From the NCBI GenBank assembly GCA_035710515.1, contig DASTDE010000002.1, positions 1-64,000 of the forward strand: DNA of 64,000 nt, given 5' to 3'. The DNA comes from Candidatus Rubrimentiphilum sp. GTDB taxonomy: Bacteria; Vulcanimicrobiota; Vulcanimicrobiia; Vulcanimicrobiales; Vulcanimicrobiaceae. Under the pieces are notes generated by a model that had not been told where the DNA came from, did no database searches, and was given only the letters and a program-made list of their open reading frames with translations. Below are positions 1-10,277 of the stretch, one piece after another; positions within the stretch are counted from its first letter, which is position 1; each line of letters starts with the position of its first letter. The position numbers were made by a program, and so were the translations under genes.

Positions 1-65
1 AACGCCCAGGCAATAGTGAACCGGAGTTCTTTATAACTTCGCGGATCGAGCCCCCACCCACGGCC
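1..65 (-). repeat. Partial copy A of the palindromic hairpin repeat family
   Basis: The core GTTCTTTATAACTTC at 26-40 is identical to that at 25120-25134. The flanks (GCCC, AATAGTGA, CGGATCGA, CCCCACC) also align over about 70 nt with 25095-25165. The other arm would lie to the left of base 1, so this copy is cut by the window edge. Orientation is that of copy C (core motif read on the minus strand). No coding sequence overlaps it. Confidence 0.7.
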
Positions 66-138
66 CCAAACTCACCCGTCTCGCTCCACCCAGACGTTTT
101 ACCGACTCGTTCGCAAATGCAAGAATGATTAAACCCGT

Positions 139-251
139 GCCCGGTGGGCGGGGTGACGTTTCGATCGAGAAGTTATGAAGAACTCGCCATAGCAATACCT
201 TGGACAATGGCGCGCATTTCTCGATCGGAATGTCACCCCGCCCACCCGGGC
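139..251 (+). repeat. Copy B of the palindromic hairpin repeat family
   Basis: A 33-34 bp inverted repeat has its left arm at 139-171 and its right arm at 218-251, with one indel and two mismatches. Inside it sit the core GAAGTTATGAAGAAC (169-183) and an apical stem CGCCAT/ATGGCG (185-190 and 207-212). The stem sequence differs from copy C (25053-25162), yet pairing is kept and the core is nearly identical. It ends 14 bp from the stop codon of the leftward CheR-type gene, so it could also act in 3'-end formation of that operon. Confidence 0.75.
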
Positions 252-264
252 GCTGAGTCTTCGT

Positions 265-1131
265 CTATCGCATTCTGCGGTAGATCGGGAAAACGTCGTC
301 CACTTGCCGGAACGCGCCTTCGTGAGGCGTGGAGTGGAGCGATTCGGTCGAGCTCAAGCAGATGAATCCGAAGCGCGAAAGGCTCTGCAGGAATAGGTTG
401 TGCACGCGGTACTGCAAGGTCTTGTTGAACTGCGGCAGCACACCGCGCGCGACGATGCAATGGAACTCGTTGAGGGATGCGTCGGTCGCTAAGCTGTGCG
501 TCGCGAAGATGAGATTGCGCCGGAGACTCTCGTGGAATTTCACTTTGCCGTCCGAGTAGTCGGCGAAATCGGTGATGGACTTGCGGCCGCCGCTCGCAAC
601 ATAGTCGTTGGAAAGCTCTTCGAACGACGATACGTCGTACGTCGCCTCGCGCGCGTGAGCGACTGCAATGTCGCTCAAGTCCGTCGCATACAGCATGCAA
701 CGATCCAGAAGTTCTTCCTCGGCAAGAATGGTAAGGAACGTGTAGACGTCCTCGCCGGTTGAGCATGCCGGAAACCACAGCCGCGCAAAGGTGTACGTGC
801 GCAAAAAAGCCGCGACGCGATCGCGGACTGCGCGGAAGTAATCGGGCGGACGAAACAGTTTGTTCGAGTTCGTCGACATCGCGAAAACGAACCGGCGCAG
901 CGACTCCTCGTCGTGCAAGAACCGCTCTTGCAGCCCTGAAATTGTTTCGGCGCCCTCGGCGCGCATGCGCTCGGCAACGCGCCGCTTTAACGTTCCAGGC
1001 GCGTATTCGCGAAAGTCATAGCCTCGCCATCGCAGCATGGCTTCGAGCAAGAGCGATAGCTCGATGCTCGCGAGTTCATCACTTTGGCGCTCGGCCGATG
1101 TCTCCGGCGCCGCGCGCTCCTCGATCAGCAC
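265..1131 (-). CDS. CheR-type SAM-dependent methyltransferase
   Basis: This 288-residue protein has the two-part CheR architecture: an N-terminal all-alpha region (about 20-85) and a SAM-binding domain. It shows CSTGED at 123-128 (family form GCSTGEE), FRPPDYF near 93-99 (family FFRDPxxF) and a DLS acidic-loop motif near 150. The late CRNV motif is degenerate (VARGVL). CheR enzymes methylate glutamates of chemoreceptors. Here no receptor or CheB is nearby; the gene follows the poly-HAMP hybrid kinase, with GTG directly after the kinase TAG. That suggests a signalling module with the kinase as partner (inference). The divergent motifs leave open reduced activity or a non-chemotaxis substrate. 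Confidence 0.8.
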   Translation of the reverse strand: MLIEERAAPETSAERQSDELASIELSLLLEAMLRWRGYDFREYAPGTLKRRVAERMRAEGAETISGLQERFLHDEESLRRFVFAMSTNSNKLFRPPDYFRAVRDRVAAFLRTYTFARLWFPACSTGEDVYTFLTILAEEELLDRCMLYATDLSDIAVAHAREATYDVSSFEELSNDYVASGGRKSITDFADYSDGKVKFHESLRRNLIFATHSLATDASLNEFHCIVARGVLPQFNKTLQYRVHNLFLQSLSRFGFICLSSTESLHSTPHEGAFRQVDDVFPIYRRMR

Positions 1132-4100
1132 CTATCTGTTAAGCCAGACCCGCAGCAACGAAATGAGCTGATCCATGTCGACGGGCTTGCTGATGTATTC
1201 GGATGCGCCCGCCGCAATCGAACTCTCGCGGTCGCCCTTCATCGCCTTCGCAGTGAGAGCGATGATCGGCAGATCCTTGAAGCGCGGATTACCGCGGATG
1301 CGCCGGATGGTCTCGTAGCCGTCCATCTCAGGCATCATGATGTCCATCAGCACGATGTCGATGGCCGGATCGCGCATCAAGTGGTCGATGCCTTCTTGGC
1401 CGCTTTCAGCGCTAACGGATTGCAGATGATGCGCTTCGAGCGCCGAGCTCAGGGCATAGATGTTGCGCGCGTCGTCGTCAACGATCAGGACTTTCTTGTT
1501 CTCCAGCGTCGCCGTTCCCAGCGGCGGTATGTCGCTGCTGCGTTTGGCCGCCGGCAGCCGTGACTCGACCTGATGCAGGAAGAACCGGGTCTCGTCCAAG
1601 AGCCGTTCGGGCGACATGGCGTCTTTGACGATCACCGCCTCGCTGAGCTTCGTCAGTTTGGTTTCCTCTTGCCGCGTCAGTTCGCGTCCCGTGTAGACGA
1701 CGATCGGCGTGCGCGCGTGTTCGGCTTGCGTACGGATGCGCTCGATCAATTGATCGCCCGGGATATCGGGCAGACCCAAATCGACCACGATACAGTCGAA
1801 CTTGTTCGAATTGAGCGCCTCCATGGCTTCGTCACCCGAGCGAACGGCAGTCACGGCAACCTCGCCGCTTCCGATCAGATTGACCATGGCGTTGAGCTGC
1901 GTGATGTCGTCTTCGATCACCAAGAGATTCTTGGTGCGCTTATCGGCGAAGCCGAGCAGGTTGTCGAACGTTTCGGTTAAGGCTTCTTCGGTGACGGGCT
2001 TGCGCAAGTGTGCGATCGCGCCCGCATCCAGCGCGCGCTGCCACTGCTCCTCGCCGGAGATGACGTGCACGGGAATGTTGGACGTCGAAGGATCGCGCTT
2101 GAGATCGGCCAGCAGTTTCCAGCCGTCCACGTCGGGCAGTCCGATGTCCAGCGTGATGGCGTCCGGCAGATACTTGCGCGCGAAGGCCAGCCCTTCGTCG
2201 CCGCTGAGCGCCACAACAGCTTTAAAGCCGCGATCGCGCGCCAGTCCGAGCAAGATGCGGCCGAAGATCGCATCGTCTTCAATCACGAGCAAGACGCGAT
2301 CCGAGCTTTCGATCCGGTCGCGGTCGTCCGAGATTGCCTCCAGTGAGGACGGCATTTCAAAACTGCGCGACGGCGCCCGCACCGGGAATTCGTCCGGCGT
2401 GTGGGCTTCGCCGATCGAACCGAACGAACGCATCGCGGACATGCTCGCGGCCCGTTCGAGCGGATGGTAGAAGGTGAACGTGCTGCCCTCTCCCAGCGTG
2501 CTCTCGACGCCGATTTCGCCGCCCAGCAAGCCCGCGATTTCGCGGCTGATTGCCAAGCCGAGGCCGGTTCCACCGAACTTGCGCGACGTGCCCATATCGG
2601 CTTGTTGGAACGCCTCGAAGATCACGTTGAACTTGTCGGGCGGGATGCCGATGCCCGAGTCGCTCACAGCGAACGCGACGGCGGGACCTTTGATCGAAGA
2701 GAGGCGGTGCTCCTGAAGCAACGAGATCTCCATCGTCACGCCGCCCTGCGTCGTAAATTTGAACGCGTTTGAAAGCAGGTTCTTCAAGATCTGCTGCAGC
2801 CGCGTCGCGTCCGTCAGCAGCGCCGCCGGAACGTCCTCGTGGCGTTTTATCGTGAACGCCAGGCCCTTGTCCGTCGCGATCTGATTGAACGTCCGGAAGA
2901 CTTCGTCCTGAATCGTTTCAAACGGAACGTCTTGCAGATCGATCGAGGTGGTGCCCGACTCGATCTTCGATAGATCGAGGATGTCGTTGATCAGTGTGAG
3001 CAAGTCGCTGCCCGCCGCCCGGATCGTCTGCGCGAACTCGATCTGCTTGCCGGTCATGTTTCCTTCGGGGTTATCCGCCAGCTGTTTCGACAGAATCAAT
3101 AGCGAGTTCAGCGGAGTACGCAACTCGTGCGACATGTTTGCCAAGAACTGCGATTTGTATTTCGAGGTAAGCGCGAGCTGCTCGGCCTTCTTTTCGAGTT
3201 CCTGACGCGCTTCATCGATCTCGCGCGTGCGGCGCTCGATCTCTTCGTTCCGCTCTTGCAGCAAGCGCGAACGCTCCTCCAACTCATCGTTCGTCTGCTG
3301 GAGCTCCATCTGCTGGCTCTGCAGCTCGTTGGTCAGCGCTTGCGACTGTTTAAGCAACTCTTCCGTGCGCATCGTCGCGCCGATGGTGTTGAGGATAACG
3401 CCGACCGACTCGGTCAGCTGGTCGAAGAACTGAAGTTGCGTCTCGTTGAAACGCTCGGTCGAAGCGAGCTCGATGACTGCGCGCACTTCGCCTTCGAAGA
3501 GCACCGGCAAAATGATCAGCGAGAGCGGTTTCGTCTCGCCCATCCCCGAGCCGATCGCCATATAGTCCGCCGGTACGTCGGTCAGCAGAATCCGCTGACG
3601 TTCGAGCAGGCATTGTCCAACCAGGCCTTCGCCCTCGCGGATCGTTCGTTGCGCGGCCTTCTTCTTGCTGACGGCGTAACTGGCCATCAGGCGCAATACT
3701 TGTTCGTCGCCGATCGGCTCGTTGATGTAAAACGCTCCCGAGTATGCGTTCACCAGCGGAGCGATCTCCGACATGATCATGCGGCTGACCGTCTTGCTGT
3801 CGCGCTGACCCTGCAGCATTGCGGTAAAACGTGCGACGTTGGTCTTCAGCCAGTCTTGCTCGGTGTTCTTGCGCGTGGTGTCGCGCAGATTTTGAATCAT
3901 TTCGTTGACGTTGCGCGTCAACTCGGCGACTTCGCCGCGCGCTTCGACTTGAACGGCGCGCGAGAGGTCGCCGCTGGTCACGGCCGTCGCAACCTCACCG
4001 ATCGCGCGAATCTGCGAGGTGAGCTGCTCGGCCAGCTGGTTGACGGAGTCGGTCAGGTCGCGCCATAGACCGGCCGCGCCCGGGACCTGGGCTTGACCGC

Positions 4101-6921
4101 CCAGTTTTCCTTCGAAGCCGACTTCGCGCGCCACGGTCGTGACTTGGTCGGCGAACGTCGCGAGCGTGTCGATCATGAAGTTGATCGTGTCGGCCAGTTG
4201 CGCGATCTCGCCCTTGGCTTCCAGCGTGAGTTTGCGTTTGAGGTCGCCGTTGGCGACGGATGTAACGACTTGCGCGATGCCGCGCACTTGGTTCGTCAGG
4301 TTGGACGCCATGAAGTTCACGTTGTCGGTAAGGTCTTTCCACGTGCCGCTGACGCCCGCGACCTGGGCTTGGCCGCCCAGTTTTCCTTCGGATCCGACTT
4401 CGCGCGCGACGCGCGTGACTTCGGATGCGAACGCGTTCAGCTGATCGACCATCGTGTTGATCGTGTCTTTGAGTTCGAGGATTTCTCCGCGAACGTCCAC
4501 CGTAATTTTCTTGGAAAGGTCGCCGAGCGCGACGGCCGTCGTCACCTTCGCGATGTTACGCACCTGCGAGGTGAGGTTCGAAGCCATCGTGTTTACGGAG
4601 TCGGTCAAGTCTTTCCACGTGCCGGCGACGCCGCGCACGAACGCTTGTCCGCCCAACCGGCCTTCCGAACCGACCTCGCGCGCGACGCGCGTAACTTCGG
4701 ATGCGAAGGCGTTCAGCTGGTCGACCATCGTGTTGATCGTGTTTTTCAACTCGAGGATTTCGCCGCGCACGTCGACGGTGATCTTCTTCGAAAGGTCGCC
4801 GTTGGCGACGGCGGTCGTTACTTCGGCAATGTTACGAACTTGGTTCGTCAAGTTCGAGGCCATCGAGTTGACCGAAAGCGTCAAGTCTTTCCACGTTCCG
4901 CTGACGCCCGCGACCTCGGCCTGGCCGCCGAGTTTGCCTTCGGAGCCGACTTCGCGCGCGACGCGCGTGACTTCGGATGCGAACGCGTTCAGCTGATCGA
5001 CCATCGTGTTGATCGTGTTTTTCAACTCGAGGATTTCGCCGCGCACGTCGACCGTGATCTTCTTCGAGAGGTCGCCCTTGGCGACGGCGGTCGTGACTTC
5101 CGCGATGTTACGCACCTGAGACGTCAGATTCGAAGCCATGAAGTTCACGGACTCGGTGAGGTCGCGCCACGTACCGCTGACGCCGGCGACCTGGGCTTGG
5201 CCGCCCAGTTTTCCTTCGGAGCCGACTTCGCGGGCGACGCGCGTCACTTCGCCTGCAAACGCGTTGAGCTGGTCGACCATAGTGTTGATCGTGTTCTTCA
5301 GTTCCAGGATCTCGCCGCGCACGTCCACAGTGATCTTGCGCGACAAGTCGCCTTTGGCGACGGCCGTCGTCACGTCGGCGATGTTTCGAACCTGCGACGT
5401 GAGGTTTGAAGCCATGCCGTTGACCGAATCCGTAAGGTCTTTCCACGTACCGCTGACGCCTTTGACGTCGGCCTGGCCGCCGAGTTTGCCTTCGGAACCG
5501 ACTTCGCGCGCGACGCGCGTGACTTCGCCCGCGAACGCGTTGAGCTGGTCGACCATCGTGTTGATGGTATTCTTCAGCTCCAGGATCTCGCCGCGGACGT
5601 TGACCGTGATCTTTCTGGAGAGGTCGCCCTTGGCGACGGCCGTGGTAACGTCGGCGATGTTACGTACTTGCGACGTCAAGTTGGCGGCCATGAAGTTCAC
5701 GGACTCGGTGAGGTCCTTCCACGTGCCGCTCACGCCGGCGACCTGCGCCTGACCGCCCAAAATGCCCTCAGAACCGACTTCGCGCGCGACGCGCGTGACT
5801 TCGGAGGCGAACGCGTTGAGCTGGTCGACCATCGTGTTGATGGTGTTTTTCAGCTCGAGAATTTCGCCGCGCACGTCCACTGTGATCTTCTTTGAAAGAT
5901 CGCCCTTGGCGACGGCCGTGGTAACTTCGGCGATGTTACGCACTTGCGAGGTCAAGTTGGACGCCATGAAGTTCACCGACTCGGTGAGGTCCTTCCACGT
6001 GCCGCTGACGCCTTGCACCTCGGCTTGGCCGCCCAAGCGTCCCTCGGATCCGACTTCGCGCGCGACGCGCGTCACTTCAGATGCGAATGCATTGAGCTGA
6101 TCGACCATCGTATTGATGGTGTCTTTGAGTTCGAGAATTTCGCCGGCCGCTTCGACCGTGATCTTGCGCGACAAGTCGCCGTTGGCAACGGCCGTCGTCA
6201 CGGCCGCGATGTTACGCACCTGCGACGTCAGGTTGCCGGCCATCGTGTTGACGGAGTCCGTCAAGTCTTTCCACGTGCCCGCGACGCCCTTGACGCTAGC
6301 TTGGCCGCCCAATTTTCCTTCGGATCCGACTTCGCGCGCGACGCGCGTCACTTCGGATGCGAATGCGTTGAGCTGGTCGACCATGGTGTTGATGAGTTTG
6401 GCCGATCGCAAGAATTCGCCGCGCAGCGGACGGCCTTCGATGTCCACCGGAATCCGTTGTCCGAGATCGCCCTGCGCGACCGACCCAAGCACGCGATTCG
6501 TTTCGGCCATCGGGGCGGTGAGATCGTCGATCAGCGCGTTGTACGCGTCTACTTGTTCTTGCCAGCTCCCGGAGGCTTCGGGAAGATTGATGCGCTGTGA
6601 AACGCGGCCTTCGCGTCCGACCAGGCGGCTGATGCGTTTGATCTCGCGCAGCATGTGCTGCTTGATCGAGACGCAGTCGTTAAAAGCTTTCGCGAGTTCC
6701 GCATCCATGCCGGCTCCGCGAAGGGGAAGCCGAACGGTGAAATCGCCGCCGTAAAACGCACGCAGTGCGTTGAGCAGCTTCCGGTCTGTTGCCGAACCGT
6801 TCGCCCCATGTGAAGCGGCCGCGCCATTCGAACGCGGCTTGCCGTTACGGGCGGTCTTGGGACTTGCCGTTGTCGCCATAAATACAAGGTGCTCCGTGGT
6901 GGATGCGGCTGACTTCCTCAT
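1132..6921 (-). CDS. Soluble poly-HAMP hybrid histidine kinase with three receiver domains
   Basis: This 1929-residue protein has no membrane segment. Residues 50-176 hold a diverged HAMP-like lead. Residues 177-1004 are nine tandem 92-residue units (DNA 3910-6393, 276-bp period), each with an [11 protein letters not shown] start and a GTWKDLT motif; the ninth is the most diverged. Then come a GAF domain (about 1025-1180), a coiled coil (1185-1255), HisKA with [14 protein letters not shown] (His1265), HATPase_c ([25 protein letters not shown]) and three REC domains with phospho-acceptor Asp near 1592, 1714 and 1860. The 92-residue repeats are the signature of fungal group III Nik1/Os-1 osmosensing kinases and bacterial relatives. 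It is probably a cytosolic stress sensor. The start is uncertain: Met15 (6879) has an upstream GGAG and may be the real one. Confidence 0.93.
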   Translation of the reverse strand: MRKSAASTTEHLVFMATTASPKTARNGKPRSNGAAASHGANGSATDRKLLNALRAFYGGDFTVRLPLRGAGMDAELAKAFNDCVSIKQHMLREIKRISRLVGREGRVSQRINLPEASGSWQEQVDAYNALIDDLTAPMAETNRVLGSVAQGDLGQRIPVDIEGRPLRGEFLRSAKLINTMVDQLNAFASEVTRVAREVGSEGKLGGQASVKGVAGTWKDLTDSVNTMAGNLTSQVRNIAAVTTAVANGDLSRKITVEAAGEILELKDTINTMVDQLNAFASEVTRVAREVGSEGRLGGQAEVQGVSGTWKDLTESVNFMASNLTSQVRNIAEVTTAVAKGDLSKKITVDVRGEILELKNTINTMVDQLNAFASEVTRVAREVGSEGILGGQAQVAGVSGTWKDLTESVNFMAANLTSQVRNIADVTTAVAKGDLSRKITVNVRGEILELKNTINTMVDQLNAFAGEVTRVAREVGSEGKLGGQADVKGVSGTWKDLTDSVNGMASNLTSQVRNIADVTTAVAKGDLSRKITVDVRGEILELKNTINTMVDQLNAFAGEVTRVAREVGSEGKLGGQAQVAGVSGTWRDLTESVNFMASNLTSQVRNIAEVTTAVAKGDLSKKITVDVRGEILELKNTINTMVDQLNAFASEVTRVAREVGSEGKLGGQAEVAGVSGTWKDLTLSVNSMASNLTNQVRNIAEVTTAVANGDLSKKITVDVRGEILELKNTINTMVDQLNAFASEVTRVAREVGSEGRLGGQAFVRGVAGTWKDLTDSVNTMASNLTSQVRNIAKVTTAVALGDLSKKITVDVRGEILELKDTINTMVDQLNAFASEVTRVAREVGSEGKLGGQAQVAGVSGTWKDLTDNVNFMASNLTNQVRGIAQVVTSVANGDLKRKLTLEAKGEIAQLADTINFMIDTLATFADQVTTVAREVGFEGKLGGQAQVPGAAGLWRDLTDSVNQLAEQLTSQIRAIGEVATAVTSGDLSRAVQVEARGEVAELTRNVNEMIQNLRDTTRKNTEQDWLKTNVARFTAMLQGQRDSKTVSRMIMSEIAPLVNAYSGAFYINEPIGDEQVLRLMASYAVSKKKAAQRTIREGEGLVGQCLLERQRILLTDVPADYMAIGSGMGETKPLSLIILPVLFEGEVRAVIELASTERFNETQLQFFDQLTESVGVILNTIGATMRTEELLKQSQALTNELQSQQMELQQTNDELEERSRLLQERNEEIERRTREIDEARQELEKKAEQLALTSKYKSQFLANMSHELRTPLNSLLILSKQLADNPEGNMTGKQIEFAQTIRAAGSDLLTLINDILDLSKIESGTTSIDLQDVPFETIQDEVFRTFNQIATDKGLAFTIKRHEDVPAALLTDATRLQQILKNLLSNAFKFTTQGGVTMEISLLQEHRLSSIKGPAVAFAVSDSGIGIPPDKFNVIFEAFQQADMGTSRKFGGTGLGLAISREIAGLLGGEIGVESTLGEGSTFTFYHPLERAASMSAMRSFGSIGEAHTPDEFPVRAPSRSFEMPSSLEAISDDRDRIESSDRVLLVIEDDAIFGRILLGLARDRGFKAVVALSGDEGLAFARKYLPDAITLDIGLPDVDGWKLLADLKRDPSTSNIPVHVISGEEQWQRALDAGAIAHLRKPVTEEALTETFDNLLGFADKRTKNLLVIEDDITQLNAMVNLIGSGEVAVTAVRSGDEAMEALNSNKFDCIVVDLGLPDIPGDQLIERIRTQAEHARTPIVVYTGRELTRQEETKLTKLSEAVIVKDAMSPERLLDETRFFLHQVESRLPAAKRSSDIPPLGTATLENKKVLIVDDDARNIYALSSALEAHHLQSVSAESGQEGIDHLMRDPAIDIVLMDIMMPEMDGYETIRRIRGNPRFKDLPIIALTAKAMKGDRESSIAAGASEYISKPVDMDQLISLLRVWLNR

Positions 6922-7006
6922 TGCCCGATTCGGTCAATGCCAAACTTGGGCTTGCCAGGTTTAGCAGGCGGACGCCCGGGGGAGAACCCAAAAATGCCGG
7001 GCACCC

Positions 7007-8521
7007 ATGCTTGAGCGCGGCGAGCTTCTCCATTCCCAGGCGCTCGAGTTACTCGCTGACGCCAGCGGGCTTCTCGCATCCTCATTTGAGTTATCGGCGA
7101 CCCTGCCGAGGGTGGCCGCTTTGTGCGTGGCTCGCCTGGCCGACTACTGCGCCATCGCGGGCCAGAGCGGCGAGGGCGAGGAGTTCTTCTATGAGGCCGA
7201 CCAGGGCAAGAAACTCCGGCTGAAGCGGGGGCACCCGGTGCAAATCGAGCAGGGGCTGCGTTCCCGCGGCTTTGCAAACGTCCTCATCATTCCGTTGCCC
7301 GGCCGGCAGGGTACGGTCGGCGCATTTGCGCTGGCGGCGCGCGAGGCCGGAAAATTTGACGACGCGACGCGCAAGATCGCCGAAATACTCGGCCTCCAAA
7401 TTGCCAATGCTCTGGACCAAGCTACGCTCTTCGAGCGGCAGCACCACGTGGCCGATCGTCTCCAGCGCGCCTTGTTGCCCGCGAGTTTCCCGCGCGTGCC
7501 GGGCGGACAGCTCGACGGCGCCTACCGGCCGGCCAGCGAGGAAGCCGAGGTCGGCGGCGATTGGTACGACGCGTTCGAGCTGCCCGACCATCGCATTGCG
7601 ATTTCGATGGGCGACGTGGCCGGCCACGGCTTGGAGGCGGCAACGATTATGGGCGAAGTGCGCATCGCGTTGCGCGCCGCCGCCGTGGGCGAGCGATCCC
7701 CGGCTGCAGTGCTCGAGCAGATCAACAGCGTCACGAACCTGCGCGGCGGCATCGGAATGGTGACGGCGATCTTCGCCTATTACGATCCGGCCGGTCGCGA
7801 ACTCACCTACGCCGTCGCCGGCCATCCGCCGCCCGCGCTAATCGTTGAAGGCGGCTTCGCCGGATACTTGCCCGGCGGTGGAGTTCCGCTCGGCATCGGC
7901 AATGCGATCGATACGCGCGACTGGACGATCACGCTGCCGCCTCGCAGTTGGGTTATCTTCTACACCGATGGCATGACCGAATATGGCCGCGACGTGATCG
8001 CGGGCGAAGAACGCTTGCTCGAAGCCGGCGTTCGCGCGTGCGAATCCGATCCGGAGAATCCGGCGATGGCGCTGCAGGAACGTATCTTCAACGAATCCGT
8101 GAACCGGGACGATGCTGCCGCGCTGGCGCTTTCATGTTTTGACGGACCGGTCCCCACGCGCATGGAGTTTTCGGCCGTCCCGATGACGGCTCCGATCGTG
8201 CGCGCGATGATACACCGGTTTTGCGACGAGCACAAACTTGCCGATGACCAACGCTTCGCACTGACGACCGCTATCGGCGAAGCGGTCGCCAATGCCGTCG
8301 AACACGCGTACCGCAACGACGACGACGGCCGTTTCGAAGTACGGTTGAGCGCGCAGAACGATTGCATCGCCGTCCAGGTTCAAGACCGCGGGCAGTGGCG
8401 AACCTTCGAGCGCCGCGACGACCGGGGCCGCGGCATGATCATGATGCACGAACTCATGGATCGTGTGCGCATCAACTCCACGCAGCACGGCACTTGCCTA
8501 AGCATGGTCCTGAATCTTTGA
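7007..8521 (+). CDS. GAF / SpoIIE-type PP2C phosphatase / anti-sigma HATPase fusion
   Basis: In 504 residues, a GAF-like domain spans about 20-145 and a SpoIIE/RsbU PP2C domain about 150-375, with VGGDWYDAF (182-190), DVAGHG, AGHPPP, YTDGMTEYG and RDDAAALA metal and core motifs. A C-terminal RsbW-type HATPase spans about 385-504 with N-box EAVANAVEHAY and a G-rich box GRGMIMM. Such proteins usually control partner-switching (anti-sigma/anti-anti-sigma) stress pathways: the phosphatase dephosphorylates an STAS antagonist and the kinase domain rephosphorylates it or binds a sigma factor. It is transcribed divergently from the poly-HAMP kinase, separated by about 85-125 bp, so shared control is likely. 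A GGGGGAG lies about 22 nt before the chosen ATG, farther than usual. Confidence 0.9.
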   Translation: MLERGELLHSQALELLADASGLLASSFELSATLPRVAALCVARLADYCAIAGQSGEGEEFFYEADQGKKLRLKRGHPVQIEQGLRSRGFANVLIIPLPGRQGTVGAFALAAREAGKFDDATRKIAEILGLQIANALDQATLFERQHHVADRLQRALLPASFPRVPGGQLDGAYRPASEEAEVGGDWYDAFELPDHRIAISMGDVAGHGLEAATIMGEVRIALRAAAVGERSPAAVLEQINSVTNLRGGIGMVTAIFAYYDPAGRELTYAVAGHPPPALIVEGGFAGYLPGGGVPLGIGNAIDTRDWTITLPPRSWVIFYTDGMTEYGRDVIAGEERLLEAGVRACESDPENPAMALQERIFNESVNRDDAAALALSCFDGPVPTRMEFSAVPMTAPIVRAMIHRFCDEHKLADDQRFALTTAIGEAVANAVEHAYRNDDDGRFEVRLSAQNDCIAVQVQDRGQWRTFERRDDRGRGMIMMHELMDRVRINSTQHGTCLSMVLNL

Positions 8522-8576
8522 ACAGGCGTATCCGCGCTGCGCGCTCCACGCCCCCCGCCGGCCTGAGCTGGACGAA

Positions 8577-8603
8577 GGGGGCCGGGGCCCCCGGCCTTCG
8601 GCC
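8577..8603. terminator. GC-rich inverted repeats between convergent genes
   Basis: A GCCGGG/CCCGGC stem (8581-8595) overlaps a second stem GGCC-TTC-GGCC (8593-8603), followed by CCCTTTT at 8610-8616. It lies between the stop of the SpoIIE-type gene and the stop of the ketosynthase gene, where a bidirectional terminator is expected. The T-run is short, so this is tentative. Confidence 0.3.
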
Positions 8604-8614
8604 CATCTGCCCTT

Positions 8615-9853
8615 TTAACTGACTGAACGAAGAACTAGAGCGGCGTTAATGCCGCCGAAGCCGGATGAATTCGACATAACGACGCGCGCACGCGCCTCGA
8701 CTTTCTCGCGGGAACAACGCACGGCGCATTCCTCGTCGAGCTGCTCGAGATTAACCGCGCCCGGAATCACGCCCTCGCGCATGCTCATCGCCGAGATCGC
8801 GATCTCCCACGCTCCCGTCGCACCGAGCGCGTGTCCGTGCTGGCCCTTCGTCGCGCTCACCGGAATTTCGGAGAGACGGTCGCCGAAAGTGCGTTCGAAC
8901 GCCAGCGCTTCGGCGCGATCGCCGAGCCGCGTCGAGGAGCCGTGCGCGTTGATGCTCTCAACTTCGCCGGGCGAAACGCGCGCTTCGTCGAGCGCAAGCT
9001 GCATCGCGGTCGCAGTCTGCGCGCCGTCGGCTAACGGCGCGGACATGTGAAACGCGTCGTTGGACGTTCCAAAGCCCGCGATCTCCGCATAGATTGGAGC
9101 TCCGCGCCGCACGGCATCCTCGTAACGCTCGAGCACGAACATGCCGGCGCCTTCGGCCATTACGAAACCGTCGCGGCCCGCATCGAAGGGACGGCTTGCG
9201 GTAGCCGGATCGTCGTTTCGCGTCGACATCGCGCGTGCCACGGTGAATGCGCCGAACGTGAGCGGCGCTAACGGCGCCTCGACTCCGCCGGCTAAGGCAG
9301 CGCGTACGTCGCCGCGTTTCACCGCGCGAAACGCGTCGCCAATCGAGATCGCGCCGGCCGCGCACGAATCCGCGTTCGCAATCGTCGGACCGGTAATGCC
9401 AAACTCGATCGCGACGTTGCTGGCCGCCGCTCCACCGAACACCGAGAGCGTAAGCAGCGGCCGGACCGAACGAAGCCCCTCGCGTTGGAAAACCTCGATC
9501 TGTTCTTCTGCGAACGCCAGACCGCCCAGCGCCGAGCCTGTATAGACGCCGACTTCGGCGCTCTGACCGTCAACGGCGAAATGCGCGTCCTCAACGGCGA
9601 GCTTTGCAGCTGCAACCGCCAGCTGTGAAAACCGGTCGGTCCACTGCACGCGCCGCCTCACGAGATAGTCGGCTGGGTCGAAGTCGTCGATCTGTGCGGC
9701 GATGCGCGACGGGAATCCGTCGCAGTTGAAGCGCGTCAGCGGCGCGACCGCGACGCGGCCGGCCAGCAGATTCTCCCAGAATGCGCGCGTGCCGGTGCCC
9801 AGGGGCGTAATTACCCCCATCCCGGTAATGACGACGCGGTACGGCTCAGCCAT
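8615..9853 (-). CDS. Beta-ketoacyl-ACP synthase II (FabF-like ketosynthase)
   Basis: This 412-residue protein is the usual length for KAS II. The catalytic triad is visible: Cys164 in ADSCAAGAISIG, His304 in NAHGSSTRLGD and His339 in KGQHGHALGATGA with Lys336. The N-terminus reads RVVITGMGVITPLG. KAS enzymes condense malonyl-ACP with an acyl-ACP. This one is the last gene of an overlapping operon with an SRPBCC protein, an FAD oxidoreductase and a methyltransferase, and no acpP, fabD or fabG is adjacent. It may therefore serve a small polyketide-like pathway rather than housekeeping fatty-acid synthesis. Its start lies inside the end of the SRPBCC gene (8-bp overlap). Confidence 0.92.
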   Translation of the reverse strand: MAEPYRVVITGMGVITPLGTGTRAFWENLLAGRVAVAPLTRFNCDGFPSRIAAQIDDFDPADYLVRRRVQWTDRFSQLAVAAAKLAVEDAHFAVDGQSAEVGVYTGSALGGLAFAEEQIEVFQREGLRSVRPLLTLSVFGGAAASNVAIEFGITGPTIANADSCAAGAISIGDAFRAVKRGDVRAALAGGVEAPLAPLTFGAFTVARAMSTRNDDPATASRPFDAGRDGFVMAEGAGMFVLERYEDAVRRGAPIYAEIAGFGTSNDAFHMSAPLADGAQTATAMQLALDEARVSPGEVESINAHGSSTRLGDRAEALAFERTFGDRLSEIPVSATKGQHGHALGATGAWEIAISAMSMREGVIPGAVNLEQLDEECAVRCSREKVEARARVVMSNSSGFGGINAALVLRSVS

Positions 9854-10277
9854 CAGAACCTTCCGATAACGTCTTCATCCGGCGAAGCGTTCGCGTCGCG
9901 ATGTGATCGATAAAGAGTTTTCCGACGATCCAGTCCATGGGGAACCGCAAATCCGAGCGGTGATCGATCGAGACGCGCGTTCCGCCGGCGACGGGCTCGA
10001 AGCGCCACTGCACGTCCATGCCCTTCGTCCAGCTGCTCAAATGGTGGAAACGAATCGACGGCGTTTGCGGATCGTTTCGCTGCTCCGCGCGCCAGCGCAC
10101 CGGAATCCCGCTGCGCCGCGCCGCCATTTCGACAATCTGCCGGTCCGCGTTGCGTTCGAGAACGCGCACGAAACGGTAGTGCGGCAGATACTCCGGCCAA
10201 CGTTCGGTATCGGATGCAAAGCGAAAGATGCGCTCCGGCGATGCGTTGATGACGATCTCGTTCCGCATCTCCATCAC
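9846..10277 (-). CDS. SRPBCC-family (START-like) protein, possible polyketide cyclase/aromatase
   Basis: The 143-residue protein shows the START/Bet v1-like pattern: an opening strand (EIVINASPERIFRFASD), then WPEYLPHYRFV, and a C-terminal long helix region. This fold binds hydrophobic ligands and includes aromatase/cyclases (polyketide_cyc) and coenzyme Q-binding proteins. Operon position between an FAD oxidoreductase and a ketosynthase favours handling a polyketide or lipid intermediate (inference). The start overlaps the upstream stop: GTG at 10277 or ATG at 10274 within GTGATG are both possible. Exact substrate cannot be read from the sequence. Confidence 0.8.
   Translation of the reverse strand: MMEMRNEIVINASPERIFRFASDTERWPEYLPHYRFVRVLERNADRQIVEMAARRSGIPVRWRAEQRNDPQTPSIRFHHLSSWTKGMDVQWRFEPVAGGTRVSIDHRSDLRFPMDWIVGKLFIDHIATRTLRRMKTLSEGSDG

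Noticed and set aside
4093-5409. Long rightward reading frame antisense to the HAMP repeats
   Set aside because: It mirrors the 276-bp repeat unit, is Arg/Asp-rich and has no independent motif.
3910-6393. Assembly duplication as explanation of the HAMP repeats
   Set aside because: Units differ at many synonymous sites and in variable segments, so they are not copies of a single read artefact.
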